DNA of 64,000 nt, from assembly GCA_964023275.1 (NCBI GenBank), contig OZ029921.1, positions 1,378,501-1,442,500 on the forward strand, in the 5' to 3' direction. The stretch comes from Norana najaformis. Lineage: Eukaryota; Annelida; Clitellata; Crassiclitellata; Hormogastridae. Position 1 is the stretch's first letter. Every line of letters starts with the position of its first letter. Below are positions 37,701 through 46,948 of this stretch, one piece after another. The position numbers and the translations under genes were made by a program. Under the pieces are notes generated by a model. The model saw only the letters and a program-made list of their open reading frames with translations, made no database searches and had not been told where the DNA came from.

Positions 37701-40014
37701 GCTTGCTGAAGAGACTCCATATAACAACCCTGAACGAATCATTCTGAACATGCTTGTATCGCATCTCAAATTCAGATTTATTGACTGCAGATTTCACGAG
37801 TGCAATAAGTAGAGATAAATAAATTTTAAAACTACACTCTTGTTCTTCATATGTAATGTAACGATGACAACCTATGCAGCATCATCAGTAGTGAGCTATT
37901 TCTAGGGTTTTCACAGTGTCAACTGTCAGTGCAAGTAAAGAATCCCACATCCCACAAGTGAGACGCAGGGGAGGCGCTCATTTCCTTTTGTTTAGCCCTT
38001 GAGCCGGCAATGGACAAATCCCAAGATCCTGGATAGTGTATCGCAGGACTTGCCGTTTATTTCCCAGCTTATGCCGGTACCAAATTCTACTACTTGGTGC
38101 CAGAGGCACGGTGTGCGCAAACAACTCGCCGAGGGTCATTACACGGAATCGAACCCACAACCACATGATCACTGACCAAACATGTTACCAACTGACCACA
38201 GTGTCACGGACATACGCGCAGGTACTAAGAGATGCTACGAAGAAACGATCAATGTTGCAGATGCTCACCCTCTCAGTTCAGCCTGCGACCGGCAGACGCA
38301 TCCAGTTGCAGAGGCTGCTTTCTGAACAGCACCGTGCAGCCACTTCCGTGCATCTACTTCCAGCTTCTTCCGTGCTTCTGCAGTCATTGTCTCCTGGTGA
38401 AAAGATTTACTAAAGTGCACGCAGGATAAAGAAACTTTCCAGTTTCATCCTATTTCATAAGTCACATTTGTTATACAGCTGTTGATACACTTTTCCAAAA
38501 ATCATCCCATCTCATAAGTCATATTTGTTAAACTTTTATATGTTTATTTATGTTATACACTTGTTTATTTTTAACCCTATGCATTTAATCTAATCTAATC
38601 ACTTCTGTAGCGCCATGCAGTCCCTTCCGTGCATCACTTCCAATCACAACCCAATCCACAATGCCAAGAAGATTTCATAACATGCTGCCTCAATATCTGT
38701 ATGGATTAGGACTAGTATGTATCTATTGTCTAAGGCTTCCACGTGTATTTGTTTATGTAGGGATTTCTGAATTGCTTTTAAAGTACTTCAAAAACTGTCT
38801 TTTGTTTTTAAAACTGATGTTGTGGATCTAAAAGAACCACAAGTTCGTCTGTAAACAATGATCCACTAGTGGCTAAAGGAGAAATCACAAGCACAAAATC
38901 ACAATCCACTGAAGTCTAGTTCAGTTAAAATTCAATTGGTCAGAGGAACCAGAAGCCAGGCTACAGTAATTCCAAACATCACCCACAGCAACCGTTCCAC
39001 TGCCTGCCCGACTCTTGGACCTTGACCTGGAGCCTAACCCTTCCTGCCTATCGATTTTGTCCTGACTGAGTGCCTGTGAATAAGCTGATTCCTGCAACTT
39101 AGCTTTTGTTGGGCGCTGTAGAAAATTACGATTACAGTTACGATAGGTAAGTAAGACTGGGTAGACCTGTGCACAAACACGTGGCATTCTGCACGACGTC
39201 GTGTGTCTACTGACCAGAATATGCGGACTGTATGTGCTGTCGGGGAAGAACTTGAGGATGAACTCTTGGCCGACCAATTCGAAGATTATTTGGCGTCTTT
39301 CAGGAATGTCCAGCTGACGCGATATTGACTGAGCCAAATTCTCACACAGCATGTTGTAGACCTGCAATATAAGCAGGAATGTATGCATTTATGTATGTAT
39401 GTACGTACACATAAGTATATGAACATTTATATAGCACCTTTTTAAGAACCTCTTTACTTCAGTGGTTCTCAAATGTGTCAATTTACATTTGCAAATCTTG
39501 CGAAATTTGTGATTTATGCGTCAAATATGTAGACCAAACACAAGTGAATCTTAACCCAAAGAGGCATGTTCAATGGGCCCACAGCTGGCCCAGTGTGCCA
39601 CTGGTGGCCAAATATGGGCCGAACGTGGGCCCAACAAGTGTGGCTATCACAGAAGATCCACGAATCTGAGAACTGTATCACCAATCAATATATGATGAAA
39701 ACCAATACATACAGACAAATGTATATATATACATACATACACATATGTACATATATATATATATGCACTGTACATATATATATACATATATAATTAAACA
39801 TACACATGCATATTTTTACATACATATACATATGGCTGAAGCTAAGGAAGTTTCCAGATTAGGTTAGATCAAGGCCAGATACCTTGTCCTGCCAAGGTCC
39901 GTTGGGTAGAACAGTTTCCTGATAGCAAGAATCCAGCCATGGCTTTTCAAATGGATGCAGCTCATCCAACGCTTTGGCTTTGGAAGTTAACTTTGGGTTG
40001 GTCATTCCCAACAT
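19711..40014 (-). CDS. Large coiled-coil, TBC-like and C2-like protein (unrecognised)
   Basis: Twenty-six phase-compatible exons give ~1,385 residues: 40014-39883, 39361-39215, 38393-38269, 37490-37388, 35059-34840, 34093-33880, 33363-33240, 32603-32447, 31586-31408, 31249-31169, 30747-30604, 30161-30000, 29468-29353, 28714-28579, 28005-27540, 27180-27084, 26709-26616, 25680-25441, 25205-25059, 24379-24208, 23582-23424, 22424-22282, 21464-21283, 20985-20865, 20527-20456, 19935-19711. It starts MLGMTNPKLTSKAK. Residues ~170-242 are a charged coiled coil (KRWEEMQWKLRRAKN). Residues ~244-634 follow the helix order of a TBC domain (LPGSLRSYVWLDIL, NILYVYDRVYEPYLVHWLFP, AVIFVWDQLFMQHW), but I see no IxxDxxR arginine finger or YxQ glutamine, so GAP activity is doubtful. 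Residues ~636-1028 and ~1086-1311 look like C2-type beta domains (DPFVLCIDTVTNIPDSAS, ELVVVGNCVFDLFDPDK). The 5' edge of the exon at 31249 and the donor at 32447 are uncertain. Intron 5 needs a GC donor at 34839. Confidence 0.75.
20675..20840. repeat. 32-bp intronic minisatellite carrying splice-donor motifs
   Basis: Five copies of GCATCTTACCTGGATGAATA plus 12 bases start near 20675, 20707, 20739, 20771 and 20808. On the minus strand, the sense of the host gene, every copy reads CCAGGTAAGATGC, a perfect 5' splice-site consensus. The array begins about 25 bases downstream of the real donor at 20864. Confidence 0.9.
21160..21240 (+). mobile_element. SINE-like element, GGGTGCTGTAGAAATC tail (partial)
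   Basis: Truncated copy of the family at 18780-18940: CAGCGCCTGTGAAAAAGCTG, then GGGTGCTGTAAAAATCTTGA and a short tail. It lies in an intron, antisense to the host gene. Confidence 0.55.
22637..22993 (-). mobile_element. LINE fragment, 3' end of reverse-transcriptase ORF
   Basis: A 118-codon open stretch reads LKSKLRFFGHVMRSGG, then KRKQGRPRKKWMDKIHEATG and RDATLERKKWRRLI before a stop. The pattern FFGHVxR ... GRPRxxWxD ... RxxWRxL is typical of the C-terminal end of ORF2 in many non-LTR retrotransposons. The polymerase domain is missing, so this is a 5'-truncated insertion. It sits in the intron between 22424 and 23424, in the host-gene sense. Confidence 0.8.
23039..23281 (-). mobile_element. 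Second LINE ORF2 C-terminal fragment
   Basis: An 80-codon open stretch contains KTLMFGMMDGPNKRGRLHEE, WVDDIIEWCGTSLQELSHAA and LERLQWRNMVSNG, the same ORF2-end layout as the neighbouring fragment but from a clearly different lineage. It ends in TGATGATGATGG, suggesting a (TGA)n-type tail. The two fragments lie tail to head, 45 bp apart. Confidence 0.75.
23600..23960. repeat. Intronic tandem repeat, ~126-bp higher-order unit
   Basis: Built from ~40-bp subunits around AGGTTTGAAAGGTCACA and AAAATGCAAGTTACTTT. A ~126-bp block including GGCATGAAAGGTTATAATAA is present twice almost unchanged, starting near 23690 and 23812. Confidence 0.8.
25230..25430 (+). mobile_element. Interspersed-repeat fragment, GGGAGTTCCAAAATTTAGG family
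   Basis: Weakly matches elements at 53.7-53.9 and 63.63-63.9 kb through GGCAGAGAGTTCCAAAAGGT, then GGGACCAGCAATTGCG. Boundaries are unclear. It lies between two exons of the large gene. Confidence 0.35.
28080..28215 (+). mobile_element. Interspersed repeat, TGTTGGATTACAGACCCA family
   Basis: Shares AGTAAATCTGAATTTGAGGC and CAACTGTTGGATTACAGACC with a plus-strand copy at 29820-29935 and a minus-strand copy at about 37690-37790. Recognising it removed a false exon near 37.7 kb. Confidence 0.55.
29200..29345. repeat. Intronic minisatellite, ~25-bp unit
   Basis: About five copies of AGGTCAGAGGAGTTAAATCA + GGTC, with substitutions. It lies just upstream of the exon at 29353-29468 in plus coordinates. 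A looser GATGATATCATACAGAT-type repeat lies at 28795-28945. Confidence 0.7.
30290..30480 (-). mobile_element. Interspersed repeat, GGGCGAGATC family
   Basis: Same order as the copy at 15555-15720: CCCTGCTCATTTTTCAGTGA, TTTATCGGATGAGACCCTTC, CATTTAAGGTCCTGTGTACG, then a tRNA-like end. In the intron between 30161 and 30604. Confidence 0.6.
30960..31140 (-). mobile_element. tRNA-derived SINE (17.8-kb family)
   Basis: On the minus strand it has a tRNA-like head with GGGTTCAAACC, then GAGCAAGTTCTTTGCTCA and TCATTAGATGGTGGCGG. It lies about 30 bp from the exon at 31169-31249. Confidence 0.7.
31230..31335. mobile_element. tRNA-like element abutting an exon
   Basis: On the minus strand it reads GGGTGGCTTAGTGGTTATTG (A-box-like), then CAGATTCGAATCCCGGG (B-box-like). 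On the plus strand it is followed by the repeat tail TTGAGAGGTACTTAAAAAGC. The likely 3' splice site for the exon at 31169-31249 falls inside it, at CCCAG|ATTCG. Confidence 0.55.
32225..32370 (+). mobile_element. SINE body, 5'-truncated (GTAAATGGCAAGTCC family)
   Basis: GGAAGTAAATGGCAAGTCCT, GCACTGGCCCCGTGTCCAAG and AATGAGCGCCTCACCTACGT match the full copy at 37905-38200 and the bodies in the 13.2-15.6 kb repeat. No tRNA head is present here. Confidence 0.65.
33010..33170. repeat. GTACATACATACCG simple repeat
   Basis: About ten units of a 14-bp motif, with the internal palindrome CCGGTAC in several. Open in several frames, but not coding. Confidence 0.85.
33390..33720. repeat. AAGGTAAGGTAAGAAA intronic array
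   Basis: Irregular run of AAGGTAAGGTAAGAAA-type units upstream (minus sense) of the exon at 33363-33240. Read on the minus strand it is pyrimidine-rich (TTACCTTTTCTTACC), next to that exon's acceptor. A similar stretch lies at 47340-47440. Confidence 0.8.
34408..34637. repeat. 57-bp tandem repeat, four copies
   Basis: Near-identical units start at 34408, 34465, 34522 and 34579, beginning CAATTCTTTGAAGAGAACCA. Because 57 is divisible by three, several frames on both strands stay open. The array lies in the intron between 34093 and 34840, and I do not call it coding. Confidence 0.93.
35203..36055. repeat. ~366-bp tandem repeat, 2.3 diverged copies
   Basis: Copies begin near 35203, 35571 and 35936 with ATCAGATCTTGGTCATTCTT-like sequence. 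They share CATTCTTTAGCATTTTATCT, TTGCCCCAAACTGTACCC and GAAAATATTTTCATAAATGA. The array appears to form the 3' part of the decayed piggyBac element next to it. Confidence 0.8.
36400..37029 (-). pseudogene. Internally deleted piggyBac-like transposase
   Basis: The 5' part (37029-36802) is a 75-codon frame with the acidic start of many piggyBac-family transposases: MAACCFCGLTDDEIRQILDE, then a Asp/Ser-rich stretch. About 260 bp later (about 36545-36400) comes a Cys/His-rich end, GCPKKAQYECEACKVALCKV followed by LCFHIF, matching the C-terminal RING-like module of piggyBac transposases. The catalytic DDD core is missing, so it cannot transpose on its own. A TTAA (35099-35102) followed by CCCTTAACTGACGAG is a plausible left end; no matching inverted end is clear on the right, although TTAA at 37226 is possible. 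It sits in the intron between 35059 and 37388. Confidence 0.7.
37905..38200 (-). mobile_element. Full-length tRNA-derived SINE (GTAAACGGCAAGTCC family)
   Basis: Minus-strand order: tRNA-like head with B box TGGGTTCGATTCC, TAATGACCCTCGGCGAG, AAATTTGGTACCGGCATAAG, AAACGGCAAGTCCTGCGATA, AATGAGCGCCTCCCCTGCGT, CTTGTGGGATGTGGG. It is the most complete copy in the window and explains the bodies at 13-15.6 and 32.2 kb. In the intron between 37490 and 38269. Confidence 0.75.
38990..39145 (+). mobile_element. SINE-like element, GGGCGCTGTAG tail
   Basis: CCTGACTGAGTGCCTGTGAA, TAAGCTGATTCCTGCAACTT and GGGCGCTGTAGAAAATTACG match the 18.8-kb family. It lies about 70 bp downstream of the donor of the exon 39361-39215. 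Confidence 0.65.
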
Positions 40015-40715
40015 CTTTACAGGTCCTCCTGTCCTACTTCCTAATCAAATCTTCCAAACACTTTAAGTCACTTCAATTAACAAAATTTAATTAATTTTAA
40101 AAATATAATAGTTTTTTAAACTCCTCAAAGTGTAATCACTTGCGTCAAACTTTCTAAGCGTTTTTACTGTTGAAAATTTACAGCAACTAGTGATAAAGCC
40201 AAGGAAAACGTTTATTTTTCCTTCATAAAAAGCTGTAAATTTTCACTTTTAACTACAGCCGTTGCCATGTTACAGCTTCAAGGAAATTTCCTAAAAATAT
40301 TTGTTCTTTCTCAAACTGTCTTCACTCTGAATCATCACTCGTCTTTAACAATGAAATCTACTCTATACAATATCTCTGCAGTATTCTAACTTCTAATAAA
40401 AATTTCACATTTCTCACAGAATTCTTTAACTTTTCGATTTCTGTCCAAGTAAATATATCTTGAAATTTTAAAAAATCACCAATATGCACCAAATTTTAAC
40501 TCCAAAATTTCTACTGTGACACAAAAGAATGCGAGTGAAAGACCGATTAATAACCCCGAGTTAACCTACTCAGAAGTTTGAAGGCAAAAGTCCTAACACA
40601 GTTCTCATACAGAGAAAATTACAGTCAGATTCAATTACAGAGCTGCATATCAGTCCCAGCGTCCAACATAAGACGTTGCAAACTCGACTTTGTTTTGGCT
40701 ATGAAATAGTTGTTG

Positions 40716-43700
40716 TCATGACGACAGTTGCATGTCGGGCAAGTCGTCACCGTAGCAGAACTTCGCCGAAGGGTTACGATACGAGTTTTCGTGCTGGACA
40801 CTCTGAAACAGTAATGTAATGTACACTCTGAAACATTAAAAATGCATTGTTTATCAATTTTCCTCATGTAACAGCTTACTTGATAAGCAAGTTGATAGTT
40901 TGTTCTGTAAGAGGCGCTATATAAATCGACAAACATAATACAATACAACAGAGAAGAGTACAGGTTACTAAAGTAAATTACCTGCCCCTTAGTAAGCCTT
41001 TCAATCAACAGTCACTATCAGAGTTATGGTCCTCGAACTGAAAGACCATCTGTTTTAATCTAATCTAATCTAATCATAAAACCCAAGACATCAAGCAATG
41101 GTTGTTTCAAGTGAAATCTTGATTAAAATCATAATCGTAATCAAAAATTTATAAAACGCCATATCAATGTATACTAATCAGAGGCTCTCCTGGCCCGATG
41201 ACCCAGAACCACTGAGGAACAAGTAGGAGAAGCTAGGTTGAAATCCTACAGATCAGAGAAACCAGAAGTAGGTCTGTGGTGGGTAAGTTAGGCTACCTGT
41301 ATAAAGCACATACATGACAGTAGCTTTAATTAATTCTGTAAATTCAAATATTGCTTTTTCCAAATATCCATGCAGAAGCACTCCGAGCCTTGGTAAAAAA
41401 GTTATAGGCAAATGTAAATTTTATCAAGGTTGTGTTATAACAAAGGCACATCTGATGCCGAGTTAAATTTCGGTTCTTCAGCCCTGACCACGTTATATCA
41501 AAATTCATGTCATTTATTTATTTATTTATTTATTTAAAGCACTTGTAACGCGCGCAATGTCAGTAAACCTGAATCTGAGGCGCGGATGTATATTCGCTAG
41601 GGCCCAAGATGGAGTCACGAAAAAGCCAGGATGTCATAACTAAGGCACGCTATTAAGAGGTTCCAGTGTAGACAGCCATTGCTAATACAGTACCTGCGAC
41701 GATGTACGGCATTTGGACAGACAGACGTCAAAAACGTCTGTCACAGACGAGAAAAGATAATGGAACGTCTTTGAAACTCGGCTAAAGGATTTCTTCACAA
41801 CCGACCGCTGAAACGAAAACAAAATTAAAATCAATGCTGCAAAAAATCAGATAACACAATTGAACAAGAATTCGGGTAAGCCAAGCTGCAATCAGGTCAC
41901 TATCCAGTAGGTGACAACCCCGTAAGGCAGAGGCAGCCTATGGTGGATAAGCAATTTGAAAAATGTAACTTTTATGTTGATCAGAACCCAAGACAGTTAT
42001 GTACCTTTTCTGGCCGAAGACAGCAGGACACACAGAACTCGTAGATGGAGCAGCAACCGTTGGCCTGACACGTGTCACAGACGAAGCGTCGCGTCCCGTC
42101 GGCGCCTCTCATGCAACAACCGTTTGGCGACAGAGACGAGCGCCTGCAAACGAAACCTAACAAACCAAACACAAATCGGTAACTTAACTTTAGTTTTATA
42201 TAGCACCAGTGACTGAAGGGTTAGGGTTAGGTTTCTCTCCCCCTCTCGGTGTTCCACAAGCGCCTGAAGACTGCACTGTTAACAGTGATTCTACTTGCTC
42301 GGGACAGGAGTGCCTCTGCTGAGTCTATCCTCTAAGAGGTGCTTTATAAATCTCAAATTACAATTACAATTTTATACAGTGCCAATCCAGCACCTGTGAT
42401 GTAAGTTATTTAGTTCAATGGATTTTTGAGGGACAACAGAATTTAAAGCTTATCTTACTTTTATAAAACAGAAAACAATAACACACTGTAAAATGCATAC
42501 TGCACGAGTAAGTGGAATGTGTGACTGAGCAAGCAAGTCAACAACAGATAAGATAAACGTTTTCTAGTCTATAAGCAAAAACAACACATAATAACATGCA
42601 AATTTTTTGATTAAATAACTCTGCACTGATTTTGTTTCCCATGAAATCCAGTAAAACAAAGAAATAAATGCATGTAGCAATAGAATTCTGAGCTCACCTC
42701 GTTCGTCAACGATGACTTCTTTGCCCTGAACCGAGTTTCTGCAGTTTTTCTTTGTTGTGTGATTGGCTGCGTTTGACTCAACTTCTGTGTCCCAGTTAAT
42801 CGAATCTATTGATATTGGTTGTCGGATTTCTTCACTCTCGACAGACGCATCACGATACTTTAAGAAAAAACCCATCATTCGCTTACTGTTTTTATTATTC
42901 TTTTATTTCTACCCAATCCAAAAAGACTTGCTCATCTGATCCATAGCGGGCCCGCCTTGTTTGACACAGACGGCAACTGGTGGCCAGCCCAACAAATGTG
43001 GATGTCAGGAAAGGTAGTATTTTTTATCATTACCATGGTGTTTTTTAATTTTAATCCTTCCACTGTGTTGTGATCCGACCATTGGACTGCAAAACAGCGG
43101 AAGATTTCGTGAACTGATAAAAGACACAACGTTTGATGATAGGGCAGAGTTGCATCTGGTTGGCAATTGACGATAATTGGATGGCAGGACATACACAATG
43201 TAAATGTGTATGTCTATAAAGCGACTGTATGTCCTCGACCATTCTCATTTGTCACTGAATTTAGGTTAACTTCACAGTGAGCCAAGTTTTGTAGTATGTG
43301 CATAGACATGTATCTAGCAACTTATAAAGTGACTCATAAGAACCTCACAAAGGCCCCACCTTTTGTTCACCCTACGTTCAACTGAAAAAGAGTGTACGGG
43401 CAGCTAAATGCTATGACACATTGGAATTTAACAGAATGCTCCATCCTGGGAAAGGGATTCATAATCAAATTCGTTCCGATCGCGATTCTGATTCCGTTCA
43501 AAAGCCGGAACGGAAACGTGTGAAAATGTTTATGATTACAGTCCGAAAAAACTTACGAATGCATCGCTGGTTAACAACAAAAACGGATAACTGAAAGACG
43601 GAATTAAAGTGACAGTCAGAAACAAAGACAGAAAAATAACTTACGAGTAACTGAGACTATTTATTTACCTGCTTAGAAATACTGGTAATGAAATACACTA

Positions 43701-43761
43701 ACGAACATAAAAATACTATCGCCAAAACAGACCGTCGCCTTAGTATTTGAGACCCAAACAT
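40716..43761 (-). CDS. SPRING1: SPRING1 (SREBF pathway regulator in Golgi)
   Basis: Golgi membrane protein (C12orf49 in human) needed for site-1 protease activation and SCAP-dependent SREBP processing. Five exons: 43761-43669, 42857-42698, 42156-42005, 41807-41694 and 40802-40716. Phases fit, giving 201 residues (human 205). Residues 1-31 hold a basic start and a membrane anchor ([20 protein letters not shown]). Then come [20 protein letters not shown] and the cysteine-rich core [40 protein letters not shown], followed by [20 protein letters not shown] and [11 protein letters not shown], all closely matching the family. The acceptor of exon 3 is TTGTTAG, chosen over a nearby GCAG because it restores GFVC. 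The next gene on the same strand starts about 700 bp downstream. Confidence 0.96.
41875..41965 (+). mobile_element. Interspersed-repeat fragment (SPRING1 intron)
   Basis: AAGCCAAGCTGCAATCAGGT and GGCAGCCTATGGTGGATAAG match the element at 63.63-63.9 kb. It lies between SPRING1 exons 3 and 4. Confidence 0.55.
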
Positions 43762-44722
43762 TGATACCGGAATTCAAGTTTGTTTACTTTCGGACCAACT
43801 TATCTTTCATCTTTCATTCCGCAAACGATATAAAGCGATCGTATTTTATTATTTAGACAACCTATTTTAAATAAATTTAAATTAATTTTGCGACTTTTAA
43901 ATATTTTTCTGTCTCATCCATATTTTTTTCTTAAGCGTTCCATAGAAATCTTGAATATTAATTAGATTCAGCATTCAATGATACAGCTTTTATCAAAGTG
44001 TTCAATATCCGGCAGACTGTTTAATAGTTTTTCTAGCGCTATACATTCTAGCTCTTCGTTAGGAATAAAATTTCTGTTTCAGACTGGTGAATTTAGAATT
44101 TATATTTGTCACTCGATTTATTATCACACGTCGGATTGTTACATTTTCAGTTTTCACAATGACTCTAAGGATATAGGACATAAAACAATGATTATTCAGT
44201 CACAGAATAGCCTGACACTTCTGTCATTTTAAAACACTGCCCAAATAAGCGTCATGCATGTAATTTCCAAAAATATCTTAAATTTATTAGTTATTGTCAA
44301 TCTTATGAACATGAAAAGTGATCCACGTATTTGTTGACTTTTTTGTCAGGGTTATTTCTTACTTACTTAAACCTGGCCGCACATAAATAATCTTGTCAAA
44401 TAATCTGGTCGCTGCGCCTCTGGCGACGAGACCATGTATGATCTATTTACGCGCCTCGGCCTTTATCAGTCTTCGTCAAAAGAGGTAGTTCAAAGACAAA
44501 TGAATGTTATCAAACTGAACCTGGAAACCTGCATAACGCCGTCAGCATAGCATGTAGTCGTCATTTAATGGTTCTTTAAAACAGCATATTTCTTTTAGCA
44601 CCGTTGGTTGGCATGTCATTACTGTTCCAAAAATCTTATCCAGATTCTTCTTTCCCTTATCTCTCTGTCCGCTCAAATCCGAAACACCATCCGCCATAGC
44701 CATCTGCCTGCCCGACTGATCT

Positions 44723-45174
44723 AGAATAAGTTGTTGCTGATTCTGTATTAAACTGTATCCAGATCTGGAACCGAATTCTTTCTGCCTGTTGATTTTGTTT
44801 TGACTGAGCGCCTGTGAGAAAATGGTTCCCACGACTTGGCTTTAGTTGGGCGCTGTAGAAATCTGGAGCTTACAATTACGATGCATTGGTGCTAAAGAAT
44901 TTTCTATACATAAATTTATTTCAATATTTGGCTTCAATTGTGCCCCCACCAACTCAGCTGCTGTGGGTACACTGACCTCACTCTGCTAGTGGGAAGATCA
45001 GGTGACGAGGGAGAGGGCAGGTCAACAACCATTATATGCCAAAGCCAAGAAAACACTTCATACTCACGGCTGCCTTCATCTTTTAATTTATGAAGTTGTT
45101 TTCTTAAAAAGAACAATATATGATTTCAGTTAGCTTTTCAACAGTTTAATACAGAATCAGCAACAACTTATTCT
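44723..45174. repeat. Perfect 33-bp inverted repeat pair
   Basis: Bases 44723-44755 (AGAATAAGTTGTTGCTGATT...) are exactly the reverse complement of 45142-45174, separated by 386 bp. The match stops sharply at both ends. The spacer holds a SINE (44755-44885) and a piece of another repeat (about 44935-45060). Confidence 0.9.
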
Positions 45175-45454
45175 TGAAAAAAAAACAATATTTAATGCAA
45201 ATAATCACTGAAACAATAAGTCTACAAACAAAACAAGCAGGACTTTCACAAGGGCTAAGTTCTTCTCACAAAAAATCAGCTTAGAATTCTCAGTTAAGGT
45301 CCTTCATATCAGGAGAGATTGGCCAACTGATCCCCAACTAAGGCCGAGATTGGTCACATGCACAAACTTTACCTAGAAGCAAATGGTCATGGCAAATCTG
45401 AGAATCATTACATATTGCCATTTCAATGCATAAGAAACAGTTGGATATCATTTC

Positions 45455-45620
45455 TGCATTTATTAAGTGCCACTTTCTATTGACTAAACGACTAAGCATC
45501 AGTCGATGGCGCTGAGCAATTGTGAGTTAAGGACTTGCTCAAGGTCTCTACACAGTAACTGCTTTGGGGAGTCTGAAAACTGTACTCTTCGCATTACAAG
45601 CCGAGCAGCTATCCAAGCTC
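45455..45620 (-). mobile_element. tRNA-derived SINE (17.8-kb family)
   Basis: Reverse-strand copy with ATGGCGCTGAGCAATTGTGA, GGACTTGCTCAAGGTCTCTA and a degraded tRNA-like head at the right end (GCATTACAAGCCGAGCAG). Confidence 0.65.
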
Positions 45621-46574
45621 ACAGTACATTACACAAAAATCTCTTCCACTTACCATATTGTTAGGTTTACGTTGTACACAGATATCTAAGCGTGAAAAAA
45701 TCTGAATTTCACAAAGTCCTCAAAAACTATTATGAAGTCTTTTTAAAAGAACACTGCTGATATAGGGGCAGTCATCAAACTGTGGGTTCTAGCTGGCTAC
45801 ACGCTATCAAGATTGATAACTGATCAATACTGATCAATATCAGTATTGATCGATACAGTCAATTCCTGCATTGTATCACTGGACACAATCAGGGGCCAGT
45901 ATGGGTCAGTGTGTGGCCCAATAAACATGACTATCACAACAAACAGAGGCATTTGAGCGGCCCATCAGTTGGCAAATCTCCAGTGAATGTAATGACCTCT
46001 CATTCCGAGATCGCATTCCAAATGTAGGTCAGGGCAAGATATGAGTACTCTGATAAAAGTAAAAAACAGGGTAACCTATTATTTGGGACAGTTCGCCTAA
46101 AGAACTTTTGAAAGAAATCACCAGTTCAAATCCAAACTACAGAAAAGCAGAAATGTTGTGGAGTTTGTAAAAGCATCAGTTAGAAAAATCACACCATTTT
46201 GAACAATGATCAAATAATGATGCACAGCAAGAGTATTTTCAAAGTACTCAGTGAACAACTGCAGAACTCGGCAAATTCAGTAACCCAGAACTCATCTTCC
46301 AGTGCGACCCAAGTCTGATGAAAGCTCAAAGTCTAGCATGCAGTTTTAAAGATCAACAGTACAAAATATCACTCACGATTCTAATTATCATATAATACAA
46401 TTATCTAGCTATCATCTACGAACTAAAACCAAATTACAGTATTGATCGACAAATAACGAAAAATCCTAGTCTTTAATAGAAGCAAGAAAAGACCAGAAAA
46501 AAAGAAAAGACAAAAGATATCAGTAACTTCCTTTTTGAAAAATGAGAACTCCTGTTGGATTATACTTTTATTAT

Positions 46575-46765
46575 TATTTTTTATTTCTGTATTTATTAAA
46601 AACCACTCTCTAATTAATAAGCACCATTCAATGGCGCTGAGCAACTGTGAGTGAAGGACTTGCTCAAGATCCCTACACATTAACTGCTTTGGGCAAGGCT
46701 TGAACCCGTACTCTCTGAGTTACAAGCCAAGAGCTCTAACCAATCAGCCACCGTGCCCCACTCAA
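46575..46765 (-). mobile_element. tRNA-derived SINE (17.8-kb family)
   Basis: Good reverse-strand copy: AATGGCGCTGAGCAACTGTG, GGACTTGCTCAAGATCCCTA, GGCTTGAACCCGTACTCTCT (B box on minus), TTACAAGCC and CAATCAGCCACCGTGCCCCA. Confidence 0.75.
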
Positions 46766-46848
46766 GTTTGGAATAATCATCAAATTCAATTGCCACTGAG
46801 AAACCAAGCTAACAATTCAACAATTACGACAAACTCATATAACATCAG

Positions 46849-46948
46849 TTTACAAATTGTTTAGCAGTACTCAGGTTACAAATTGTTTAGCAGTACTCAG
46901 GTTACAAATTGTTTAGCAGTACTCAGTTTACAAATTGTTTACTAGTAA
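46849..46948. repeat. 27-bp tandem repeat, about four copies
   Basis: Unit TTACAAATTGTTTAGCAGTA + CTCAGGT; the last copy is diverged (TTTACTAGTAATC). Confidence 0.9.

Noticed and set aside
37560-37769. Possible exon upstream of 37490 (CDTSMFRMIRS...)
   Set aside because: The sequence is a reverse copy of the interspersed repeat at 28.1 and 29.8 kb, and it is not needed for phase.
39700-39800. Regulatory or structural meaning for the TATACATA run
   Set aside because: Ordinary A/T simple repeat; nothing distinguishes it from background microsatellites.
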